From CAZJYI01 sp964550025 (lineage in GTDB: Bacteria; Verrucomicrobiota; Kiritimatiellia; UBA8416; CAYOBW01): a DNA stretch of 9,680 nt. Where the stretch lies: NCBI GenBank assembly GCA_964550025.1, contig CAZJYI010000275.1, positions 1 through 9,680 of the forward strand, given 5' to 3'. The position numbers were made by a program, and so were the translations under genes. A model generated the notes under the pieces. The model searched no databases, was not told the DNA's origin, and saw only the letters and a list, made by a program, of their open reading frames with translations. This document shows, one piece after another, positions 1 through 6,225 of this stretch. Positions within the stretch are counted from its first letter, which is position 1; every line of letters starts with the position of its first letter.

Positions 1-2648
1 GCCCAGTTCGTGATCGACGTCCCGCCCGTGTCCGGGTCAACCACCACCGTGATCGCCAAACTCGTGCTCGCGTGCGCGGCCAGCGAATCCACCGTCCAGA
101 TCCCGCTGCCCTGGTCGTAGTCATTCGTCTCAGACGACGTCTTGTACATCACACCCGCCGGAAGGTGGTCCGTCACCTGTACCTGCGTCGCCGTGTCCGG
201 GCCGTCGTTCGTCAGCACCAGCGTGTAGTCCACCCACCCGCCTTCGTTCGGCGTGCTCTCGTCGGCCGTCTTCGTGATTCCTAGATCCGCCGTCCCGGAC
301 ATCTGGATCACAATGTCCTTGTTGTCGTCCAGATTCTGCCCCGGCGGGACACTCAAGTCCGCGTCATTGCCCGCCGCGTCCCGAAGCGTGCCGCTGCTCA
401 GGGCGAGGCTCTTGACCGAAAGATCGTTCGACTCGTCTCCGGCCTGGACGCTGTACGTGCCCGACGCCGTAGCGCTGGCTACGACGCTACTGATGGTGAC
501 TTCGCGATCAACCGTTCCCGTTTCCAGCGTGACGACCAGGTTCCCGCCACTCAACGTGACGTCTTCAGAGAAGTTGACCGTAACGTTGATCGCCGAACCT
601 ACCCCATACGTGCCGTTCGCGGTCGTCGACGTGATCGAAGTGATGGTCGGCGCCGTCCTGTCGGCACCGGTGATCACGACATCATCAACGCACACCCCGT
701 AACCGTATTTGGCGTTGCCCTCGAACGCGACATAGTAGGTGCTGCCCGGATTTGGCAAGGCGAACGTCCTTTTGGTCCACGAAGGAACGCTCGCCGTGTA
801 CGTTGCCAACAGATTCCACGCGCCCCCCGACGAGGTCCTGTAGAACACTCTCAGTTCGTCCTGATCGCCCTGCCACTCCTCCATGGCGTGCCAAAAGGTC
901 AAGCGCGTGCCGTACGTCGCCTCGCCGAAGTCAATCTCCGGCGTGATGAGCTTCGTCTTGTGGTCGGACGAGCTTTCGAAGAAGAGGAACGCGTTGTAGG
1001 TCCCGCCGTGCGCGGTGGGTGGATGGCCGCCGGCCCCGTTATCGTACCCGCCATTCTGGTACGTCCAGTTGACTGAGCTCACCACGTGTTCCTGGCTCCA
1101 TCCGGTCGGAATCGCTCCACCGTTCTCGAAGTCCTCCGCGAATGTGAAGTCGGCGCCAGTTGTCGCAGAATCATCCACACCGGTGGAATACGTGGGGCCA
1201 ATCAGCACGGACCACGCCTTGTAGAAGTACTCCGTCCCGGGCTCCAGACCGGAGTGCGATTCACTCGTCCCACTCCCGTTGTAGAGCACCGTCCCGCCGC
1301 CGATGATGGGATCGCCAACGGAATAGCTGCCGGCAGGAGTCCCGAATGTATCACTCGTATTCCATGCCACCATGACGTCGTCACCTGAACCGTTCTTGGA
1401 CCAGGAGAGACCGATCCGCGAGCTATCGAGGGTGGTGGCGGTGAACCCTGTCGGATCCGTCGGGTCGGCCAACGTCCATCCCATGTCGGCGAGCATCCCC
1501 CTGGTCACGGGGCCCGGGTCGTGAATGGAAGTACCAGAGGAGATCGCATAGACCATCAGTCGGTTGGTTGTGCCGGAAAACGTGGAGTAGTCGAGATGGC
1601 TGAAGCTCGAACCGCCTGCCCAGGTGGACGGGGCATACAACCTGACCCGCTGCCCGCCGTTGGCTGCCATGGCGGTCGGTCCGTGAAACCAGACGGAACC
1701 CGACCTCAACGCCGAACTGAGCGCGGCCGACGGGTTCGGATAGGTGGTCGTGTTCGTCAGCGCAACACCCGCGCTGTCGCGTGACCAGTGGTCGTAGATG
1801 TTCGGATACCCCGTACCGTATCCCCAGCCCGCAACGTTGCTCTCCGAGTTCGTCATCGTCCCTGAAAAGTTCAACCCGTGACAGATCTCATGCAGGACGA
1901 CACTCATGAAATCGTACTGGCCGCCCGGCGGATTCCCGTCTGTGCCGAGATGCCACGAATAGCCTCTGCTGAAGGTGATGTGCATGTCGGCGTTGTCGGT
2001 GTCGAGATCGCCCCCGTTGCGGGAGTTGGCCAGCGAGGCGGAGTACCATATCCCCGGCAAGGGCGCTCCAGCAAAGTCACTGTGAATGGTCCCGCCGCCC
2101 GAGTATCCGAGCGTACTGCCGCCAAGATCCGCCCAACCCGCACGGATCGTGATCGGCACGGAAGATTCAACTGTATCCCCCCATATGGCCGCCGCCGCGT
2201 CAAAAGCGGCTTTCGCATCCTCGGGGAACGTGTAGCAGGGCTCACCCCACTTGTCCGTGCCGCCGTCCGGAATGTAAGTGATGGAGAATGTCGACACGGC
2301 CTGTGCCGGTTCGCCGGGGGGCTGGAAGTCCCGGGCCGCAGGCGGCGGGGGTATTCGAACAGGTTCTTCCGGAGGAGTGGGGTCCGCAATGTAGACAATC
2401 GCCGGCATGGCGTCCGCCACGCTTTTCCCGTCAGCCGCAAGTTTCGGAGACAGCGGCTTGGGAACATAGTACTCGACATGCTGGCCACGGATCTGCGTCG
2501 CGTGCATGGTCCCAGCCGCGCAGACGGATGCCACGGCCGGCCCCAGCAGGACCGCATGCAAGAGTAGAACGAAGTGCCGACGGCTCTGCGCAGATCGACG
2601 GCATTGCCGTGGCGAGGTAGGAACCGAGCGAACGCTATCCCTTATCAT
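1..2648 (-). CDS. Secreted multidomain zincin-type metallopeptidase with FN3, choice-of-anchor J, Ig-like and DUF11 modules (partial, C-terminus off the left edge)
   Basis: The minus frame from ATG 2648 is open to the window edge, giving 882 complete codons. A basic N-terminus and a hydrophobic stretch at residues ~26-45 (ending VCAAG) read as a signal peptide. A proline-rich linker lies at ~86-113. The catalytic region carries HEICHGLNF at 253-261, the HExxH zinc motif, followed by YPNIYDHW and further on SHLD and DPGPVTRGMLADMGW, the layout seen in secreted HExxHGLxF zincins. The third zinc ligand cannot be fixed by eye. Next come an FN3 domain (~395-490), a MAM-like choice-of-anchor J domain (~495-660), an Ig-like beta-sandwich (~663-783) and the start of a DUF11 repeat (~784 on, beginning near DLGITKTADES). 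The likely role is extracellular proteolysis or surface attachment; the substrate is unknown. The cell-anchoring end, if there is one, lies outside the window. I read the zinc-motif region codon by codon and the rest by eye and found no frameshift. Confidence 0.85.
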   Translation of the reverse strand, partial: MIRDSVRSVPTSPRQCRRSAQSRRHFVLLLHAVLLGPAVASVCAAGTMHATQIRGQHVEYYVPKPLSPKLAADGKSVADAMPAIVYIADPTPPEEPVRIPPPPAARDFQPPGEPAQAVSTFSITYIPDGGTDKWGEPCYTFPEDAKAAFDAAAAIWGDTVESSVPITIRAGWADLGGSTLGYSGGGTIHSDFAGAPLPGIWYSASLANSRNGGDLDTDNADMHITFSRGYSWHLGTDGNPPGGQYDFMSVVLHEICHGLNFSGTMTNSESNVAGWGYGTGYPNIYDHWSRDSAGVALTNTTTYPNPSAALSSALRSGSVWFHGPTAMAANGGQRVRLYAPSTWAGGSSFSHLDYSTFSGTTNRLMVYAISSGTSIHDPGPVTRGMLADMGWTLADPTDPTGFTATTLDSSRIGLSWSKNGSGDDVMVAWNTSDTFGTPAGSYSVGDPIIGGGTVLYNGSGTSESHSGLEPGTEYFYKAWSVLIGPTYSTGVDDSATTGADFTFAEDFENGGAIPTGWSQEHVVSSVNWTYQNGGYDNGAGGHPPTAHGGTYNAFLFFESSSDHKTKLITPEIDFGEATYGTRLTFWHAMEEWQGDQDELRVFYRTSSGGAWNLLATYTASVPSWTKRTFALPNPGSTYYVAFEGNAKYGYGVCVDDVVITGADRTAPTITSITSTTANGTYGVGSAINVTVNFSEDVTLSGGNLVVTLETGTVDREVTISSVVASATASGTYSVQAGDESNDLSVKSLALSSGTLRDAAGNDADLSVPPGQNLDDNKDIVIQMSGTADLGITKTADESTPNEGGWVDYTLVLTNDGPDTATQVQVTDHLPAGVMYKTSSETNDYDQGSGIWTVDSLAAHASTSLAITVVVDPDTGGTSITNW

Positions 2649-2656
2649 CCCATCCG

Positions 2657-2662
2657 CCTCCT
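2657..2662 (-). promoter_or_regulatory. Ribosome binding site (AGGAGG) of the metallopeptidase gene
   Basis: AGGAGG lies 8 bases before ATG 2648. Another ATG at 2653 is closer, but it runs ATG-GGA-TGA and stops after two codons. The spacing and the open frame therefore fix the start at 2648. Confidence 0.8.
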
Positions 2663-2823
2663 TCGTCGCCCGGCGTCGACTCACGGGGGAACCGCCCCCT
2701 GCAGCAAGCGACACGCAGTGCGTGGCGACCAGAGGCCAATGATCTCATATCGCCCTCTGCTCATCAACACTATGTTCGTGTCAACAAGCGGCGGAGCCCT
2801 GAGGGAAGGGATGGATTGTCCCG

Positions 2824-3459
2824 CTACGGAAGCTTCGTCAGCTTCACGTTGCGGTACCACACCGGCTTGCCGTGATCCTGGAAGCCGATATGCCCCGTGC
2901 GAGGCAGGTCTTTGAGCGCGGTTTTGAACTTGTTCTTCGACCCGTCCGGGTTCTGTCGCGGCGTGTCCCAGTCGTCGATGCTGATGTCGACCGCTGTCTG
3001 GCCGTTGACTTCCACCTTGATGGCGGGGCCGTTGCAGGTGATCTTCATTGTGTTCCACTCACCCGCCTTCTTGACGGCATTCACCTTGGGCGCAACCGCG
3101 TCGTACAGGGCGCCGCAGTCGTGCTTGCCGACCTTCGCCTTGCCGTGGCTGTCCAACACCTGGATCTCGAAACCGCCCTGCACACAGTTCTTCGGGTTCG
3201 AGCGGAAGAAGACCCCGCTGTTGCATTTCGGAGAGACCTTGAATTCCAATTCGAGCACAAAGTCACCGTACGCCTCTTTGGTCCAGAGATAACCGGCCTT
3301 CGGCTGGCGCGTCAGGATGCCCTCCTCGATCGTCCATCCCCCGGGCTTGCACTTCCAGTGGTCAAGGTTGCTGCCGTCGAACAGGGCAACCGAATCGCCG
3401 GCACGGGCAGCGGTGAACATGGACACGGACAGGACGAGGAGAACGGCGAGCTTCTTCAT
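2824..3459 (-). CDS. Exported DUF1080 protein (3-keto-disaccharide hydrolase family)
   Basis: The protein has 211 residues. Residues 1-20 form a classic signal peptide (MKKLAVLLVL... ending ARA), so the mature protein starts near G21. Family signatures are visible: LFDGSNLDHW at 26-35, then a beta-rich region with CNSGVFFRS, and late GHIGFQDHG followed by VWYRNVKL at the C-terminus. DUF1080 (PF06439) has a concanavalin/LamG-like jelly-roll fold and is greatly expanded in Planctomycetota, Verrucomicrobiota and relatives, where some members act on 3-keto-glycosides. The substrate here cannot be told from sequence. The frame is open upstream to an ATG at 3537, but ATG 3459 is chosen because GGAGGT lies 4 bases before it, the signal peptide starts there, and a promoter occupies the upstream part. 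The gene looks monocistronic. It is co-oriented with the metallopeptidase, 175 bases apart, and no terminator is evident between them. Confidence 0.88.
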   Translation of the reverse strand: MKKLAVLLVLSVSMFTAARAGDSVALFDGSNLDHWKCKPGGWTIEEGILTRQPKAGYLWTKEAYGDFVLELEFKVSPKCNSGVFFRSNPKNCVQGGFEIQVLDSHGKAKVGKHDCGALYDAVAPKVNAVKKAGEWNTMKITCNGPAIKVEVNGQTAVDISIDDWDTPRQNPDGSKNKFKTALKDLPRTGHIGFQDHGKPVWYRNVKLTKLP

Positions 3460-3491
3460 CGGGACCTCCAGGGTTGTGAACGATTGGGTGT

Positions 3492-3519
3492 ATAATAGAC
3501 ATTCCTCGGGTATCGTCAA
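3492..3519 (-). promoter_or_regulatory. Sigma70-type promoter of the DUF1080 gene
   Basis: Reading the minus strand, TTGACG (3519-3514, 5/6 to the -35 consensus) is followed after 16 bases by TATTAT (3497-3492, 5/6 to the -10 consensus). The start point would lie near 3485, leaving a leader of about 25 bases with the Shine-Dalgarno GGAGGT at 3469-3464. This is the best promoter match in the window. Confidence 0.7.
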
Positions 3520-3545
3520 GCGATCGAGAATCGCCAACTCCGGGA

Positions 3546-3594
3546 GCCGGCTGAAAGCCGGCGGTACTGTTCACCGGCTGAAAGCCGGCGCTAC
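3546..3594 (-). repeat. Two-hairpin GC-rich intergenic repeat, copy A
   Basis: Reading the minus strand from 3594, the unit is GTAGCGCC, a hairpin (CCGGC-TTTCA-GCCGG), the linker GTGAACAGTA, then CCGCC and a second hairpin (GCCGGC-TTTCA-GCCGGC). It is 49 bases long, non-coding, and lies between the divergent DUF1080 and MoaD-like genes. It faces copy B head to head: the linker and the GTAGCGCC ends of the two copies are perfect inverted repeats of each other. Confidence 0.75.
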
Positions 3595-3607
3595 GGGCGG
3601 CACCGGT

Positions 3608-3660
3608 GTAGCGCCCCGCTCCAGCGGGGTGAACAGTCCCGCCGGGATTCGCCCGGCGGG
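3608..3660 (+). repeat. Two-hairpin GC-rich intergenic repeat, copy B
   Basis: It has the same layout as copy A on the plus strand: GTAGCGCC, hairpin CCCCGCT-CC-AGCGGGG (3614-3629), linker GTGAACAGT (3629-3637), then hairpin CCCGCCGGG-ATTCG-CCCGGCGGG (3638-3660). The stem bases differ from copy A, but both arms change together so pairing is kept. The single-stranded linker and the GTAGCGCC end are identical to copy A. Confidence 0.75.
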
Positions 3661-3796
3661 CTCCGGCGGCGCCGCTCGCTACGCCCACCCGGATCCTCCC
3701 TTGCCAACACTCCCGCGGATAAGGCATTGCACGCCCGGCGTCTTTCGTAGAGAATACCCTCTGCCAGACAACACTGAAGACGAGGTGAATACAGAC
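3661..3796. other. Leader of the sulfur-carrier operon; no convincing promoter
   Basis: Together with the promoter and repeats above, this completes the 337-base divergent intergenic region. After the repeats comes GC-rich sequence, then a more balanced stretch before the operon. The best promoter-like pair is TTGCAC (3727-3732) and GAGAAT (3750-3755) with 17 bases between them, matching the consensus only about 3/6 and 4/6. I do not call it as a promoter. Confidence 0.3.
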
Positions 3797-4075
3797 ATGA
3801 AGATCACCGTGGACCTTTGGGGTCAGCTCAAACAAAACGCCGGTGCCGGCAGCTTCTCCCTTGAACTGCAGGACACCGCCTGCTCGGGTGAAGATGCGTT
3901 GCGCGAGCTGGCGCGCCGGCACGAGGCCGCCCTCGGCAAACTGCTTCTCGCTCCTGACGGTGCGGTGCGGAAATCCACATTGCTGTTTCGCGGCGACCAG
4001 CAGATATCATCCCTCGCGGACCCGCTGCAGGACGGCGACACCATCACCGTCATGTCACCCATATCAGGAGGATGA
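3797..4075 (+). CDS. MoaD/ThiS-family ubiquitin-like sulfur carrier protein
   Basis: The product has 92 residues and the beta-grasp pattern of MoaD/ThiS: MKITVDLWGQLKQ at the start, a central helix (EDALRELARRHEAALGKLL), then LADPLQDGDTITVMSPISGG. It ends exactly in GG, the C-terminus that is adenylated and converted to a thiocarboxylate. The sulfur may go to molybdopterin or tungstopterin, thiamine, or another metabolite; nothing in the window decides which. It looks more MoaD-like than ThiS-like. GAGGTG (3783-3788) sits 8 bases before ATG 3797. The frame is open further upstream, but that part is repeat-derived and not protein-like. The stop is followed 2 bases later by the next gene, so the three genes are almost certainly cotranscribed. 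Confidence 0.87.
   Translation: MKITVDLWGQLKQNAGAGSFSLELQDTACSGEDALRELARRHEAALGKLLLAPDGAVRKSTLLFRGDQQISSLADPLQDGDTITVMSPISGG
4066..4071 (+). promoter_or_regulatory. Ribosome binding site (AGGAGG) that decides the start of the ThiF-like gene
   Basis: AGGAGG directly abuts an ATG at 4072 that overlaps the upstream stop codon, leaving no spacer. It stands 6 bases from the in-frame ATG at 4078, so 4078 is the better start. The site lies inside the last codons of the carrier gene. Confidence 0.7.
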
Positions 4076-4077
4076 TC

Positions 4078-4833
4078 ATGCCCCGCGCAACGTCACTGAC
4101 TCCCAAAGAGAAGGCCGTCTACGAATGGCAGTTCTCGGTTCCCGGTTTCGGCGAGCAGGGGCAACTCCGGCTCCGCAACGCCAGCGTCATGATCTCGCGC
4201 TGCGGCGGACTCGGCTCGGTGGTCGCCTACGAGCTCGCCGCGGCCGGCGTAGGCAACATGGTCCTCGCGCACGCCGGCAATGTGAAGCCCAGCGACCTGA
4301 ACCGCCAGCTCCTCATGACGGACAACTGGCTCGGGAAGCCGCGAATCGAGTCCGTCGAACGCCGCCTCAAGGAGTTCAACCCCAGGCTTGAGATCGTCGC
4401 GGTCAATGCGAACGTCTCCGAAGAAAATGTGACCGGCCTCGTGGAACAGGCGGACCTGATCGTGGACTGCGCCCCGCTCTTCGAGGAACGCTACGCCATG
4501 AACCGCCAGGCCGTAAGACAGGGAAAGCCGCTCGTGGAGTGCGCCATGTTCGAAATGCAGGCGCAGATCACCACTGTCATTCCCGGCACAACGCCGTGCC
4601 TGGCCTGCATCTACCCCGACAACCCCGATGAGTGGCGACGGCAGTTCCCGGTGTTCGGGGCCGTTTCGGGTACGCTGGGATGCATCGCCGCCATGGAGGC
4701 CGTGAAGGTCATTTCCGGGCTGGGAACTCCTCTCGCGAACCGCATGCTGACCTTCGACCTGCGCGATGTGCGCTTTCTTTCCTATAGCATCCAACGCCGC
4801 GACGACTGCCCCGTCTGCGCAGCAGAGGCATGA
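4078..4833 (+). CDS. Divergent ThiF/HesA/MoeB-family E1-like protein, probably altered in catalysis
   Basis: The product has 251 residues with the ThiF fold throughout. Conserved: GGLGS at 43-47, DLNRQ at 73-77, GKPRIES at 86-92, the two zinc pairs C174/C177 and C244/C247, and the MEAVKV helix. Changed from the canonical E1 next door: the first glycine of GxGxxG is R41 (RCGGLG); the acidic loop DFDVVDESN becomes HAGNVKPSD; the N-terminal RYSRH becomes VYEWQ; the lysine pair before the helix is partly lost; DGTDN becomes DCAPL (130-134); and the cysteine before AGVLG is missing (FGAVSGTLG). The protein may therefore be a non-catalytic partner of the downstream MoeB-like enzyme, or a distinct subfamily with its own substrate. 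I recall similar SRCGG/AHAGN proteins annotated only as HesA/MoeB/ThiF family, so these changes may be a subfamily trait rather than decay. There is no frameshift or stop, and codon use matches the neighbours. Confidence 0.85.
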   Translation: MPRATSLTPKEKAVYEWQFSVPGFGEQGQLRLRNASVMISRCGGLGSVVAYELAAAGVGNMVLAHAGNVKPSDLNRQLLMTDNWLGKPRIESVERRLKEFNPRLEIVAVNANVSEENVTGLVEQADLIVDCAPLFEERYAMNRQAVRQGKPLVECAMFEMQAQITTVIPGTTPCLACIYPDNPDEWRRQFPVFGAVSGTLGCIAAMEAVKVISGLGTPLANRMLTFDLRDVRFLSYSIQRRDDCPVCAAEA

Positions 4834-4864
4834 CCGGTTGTTGAACAGAATGTCGAGGCTAGAT

Positions 4865-6010
4865 ATGGCTCTCTCCCCAGAACAGCTCAAGCGCTACAGC
4901 CGCCACGTTCTCCTGCCCGAGGTCGGCGTCGAAGGACAGGAGCGGTTGCTGCAGGCAAGCGTCCTGGTCGTGGGGCTCGGCGGCCTGGGATCCCCCATCG
5001 CACTCTACCTGGCGGCGGCCGGCGCGGGACGGCTCGGCCTGCTCGATTTCGACGTCGTCGACGAAAGCAACCTGCAACGGCAGGTGCTCTACAGCACGGC
5101 CACGGTCGGTCGCAAGAAAGCCGAAGTCGCGCGCGAGAGGCTCTCAGCGCTCAATCCGGACATCCGGCTCGACGTGCTAGACCATCGCCTCTCCGCCGAA
5201 AACGCGGAGGAGCTGTTTGCTCCTTACGACATCATCCTCGACGGCACAGACAACTTCGGGACACGGTACCTCGTGAACGACGCGTGCGTCCTCTTCGGCA
5301 AGATCAATGTCTACGGCAGCATCTACCGCTTCGAGGGACAGGTGTCGGTGTTCGCCGCGCCCGGCGGCCCCTGCTATCGCTGCCTCTTCCCCGAGCCTCC
5401 CCCCCCGGGAGCCGTCCCCAACTGCGCCGAAGCCGGCGTTCTCGGCATCCTGCCCGGGCAGGTCGGGGTCGCCCAGGCAACCGAGGCCGTCAAACTGATC
5501 CTCGGCAGAGGCACCCCCCTCATCGGCCGCCTGCTGCTCTTCGACGCGCTCGATATGACGTGGAAGGAGATGCGAGTAGCCCGGAACCCCTCCTGCCCCG
5601 TCTGCGGCGACGCCCCCTCCATCACGGAGTTGACGGAGTACACGCAGTTCTGCACCGGCGTGGGCCACACAGAGGTCGCCGCGGGAATCGAGTCCATGAC
5701 ACCCGCCGAAGTCAAAGCACTCCTAGACAGCGACAAGGACGTTCTCCTGCTCGACGTGCGCCAACCCTCTGAACACGACATCGCGCGCATCGAAGGCTCA
5801 ACACTCGTTCCCCTCGGCGAGCTGGAAACGCGTGTATCCGAGCTCGACGCGTGGCGCGGCCGAACAGTCGTCGCCTACTGCAAAGCCGGGATGCGCAGCG
5901 CCCGGGCACTGGCCACCCTCCAGCAGCACGGTTTCGTCCGGCTGATCAACCTGGACGGCGGCATCGACCGTTGGGCCGAAGAACTGGACCCGGACATGCC
6001 GCGGTATTGA
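4865..6010 (+). CDS. MoeB-type adenylyltransferase fused to a C-terminal rhodanese domain (MoeZ/MOCS3-like)
   Basis: The product has 381 residues. The N-terminal E1 domain (~1-265) is fully canonical: RYSRH at 10-14, VVGLGGLGS at 35-43, DFDVVDESNLQRQ at 61-73, KK at 84-85, DGTDN at 126-130, zinc cysteines C170/C173 and C244/C247, and CAEAGVLG with cysteine 187. The rhodanese domain (~285-381) has LLDVRQPSEH and the active-site loop YCKAGMRSA with the persulfide cysteine at 339. By analogy with human MOCS3, yeast Uba4 and mycobacterial MoeZ, it adenylates the carrier's C-terminal glycine and then transfers persulfide sulfur to make the thiocarboxylate. The cytosolic sulfur donor (a cysteine desulfurase) is not in the window. 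Start 4865 has GAGG 6 bases upstream and begins directly at the family N-terminus; ATG 4850 would add five residues without a visible binding site. It is the last gene of the operon, 31 bases after the previous stop, and is followed by a long hairpin. Confidence 0.93.
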   Translation: MALSPEQLKRYSRHVLLPEVGVEGQERLLQASVLVVGLGGLGSPIALYLAAAGAGRLGLLDFDVVDESNLQRQVLYSTATVGRKKAEVARERLSALNPDIRLDVLDHRLSAENAEELFAPYDIILDGTDNFGTRYLVNDACVLFGKINVYGSIYRFEGQVSVFAAPGGPCYRCLFPEPPPPGAVPNCAEAGVLGILPGQVGVAQATEAVKLILGRGTPLIGRLLLFDALDMTWKEMRVARNPSCPVCGDAPSITELTEYTQFCTGVGHTEVAAGIESMTPAEVKALLDSDKDVLLLDVRQPSEHDIARIEGSTLVPLGELETRVSELDAWRGRTVVAYCKAGMRSARALATLQQHGFVRLINLDGGIDRWAEELDPDMPRY

Positions 6011-6026
6011 GCGGGTGTGCGGTTTC

Positions 6027-6161
6027 GGGGAGGAGAAATGTCGAATATTGAACACTGAATGCTCAATGTCGAAGTGAGAGGGTAAAGGCACGTGCGGAGA
6101 CAATCCTCGCACTTCAGCATTCAACATTCGGTGTTCATCATTCCGCGGTTTCTCCCTCCCC
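6027..6161. repeat. Long imperfect hairpin made of 7-base units, between convergent genes (copy 1)
   Basis: The left arm 6043-6081 and right arm 6105-6143 are each 39 bases and match as inverted repeats at about 31 of 39 positions, with a 23-base loop. The left arm is phased in heptads of the form GAAnnnT (GAATATT, GAACACT, GAATGCT, then CAATGTC) ending in GAAGTGAGAGG. The right arm has nnnnTTC heptads (AGCATTC, AACATTC, GGTGTTC, ATCATTC). An outer stem pairs GGGGAGGAGAAA (6027-6038) with TTTCTCCCTCCCC (6149-6161). It could act as a two-way transcription terminator for the MoeB-rhodanese and repeat-protein genes. It lacks the T-run of a textbook terminator. Confidence 0.8.
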
Positions 6162-6225
6162 ACCGCCGGCGCCGTAACCATGTACTCGCCGGGTCCCGGG
6201 CCGCATCCCGCCTCAGAATGGCTGC

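Noticed and set aside
1878..2567. Open frames of over 200 codons on both strands inside the metallopeptidase region
   Set aside because: They are shadows of the true minus frame, which encodes the HExxH and downstream motifs. The shadow translations are Arg/Pro-rich and show no domain.
3317..3796. Upstream extension of the MoaD-like frame by 160 codons
   Set aside because: The extension runs over the DUF1080 promoter and the two-hairpin repeats and has repeat-derived composition. ATG 3797 has a good Shine-Dalgarno site and matches the family N-terminus.
3660..3796. Possible molybdenum-cofactor or thiamine (TPP) riboswitch before the sulfur-carrier operon
   Set aside because: I searched by eye for conserved Moco-RNA or TPP-box motifs and found none; the leader is short and taken up by the repeats.
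4093..4890. Minus-strand open frame of 265 codons opposite the ThiF-like gene
   Set aside because: It is the antisense of a well-supported ThiF-family gene and matches no protein pattern I know.
4865..6010. Naming the operon as moaD/moeB or thiS/thiF
   Set aside because: No other molybdopterin or thiamine gene lies in the window, and MoeB-rhodanese fusions serve several pathways, so a gene symbol would claim more than the sequence shows.
6043..6143. Possible CRISPR array from repeated GAATGTT/AACATTC-like units
   Set aside because: The units are 7 bases, contiguous without spacers, and arranged as two complementary arms. No cas gene is present.
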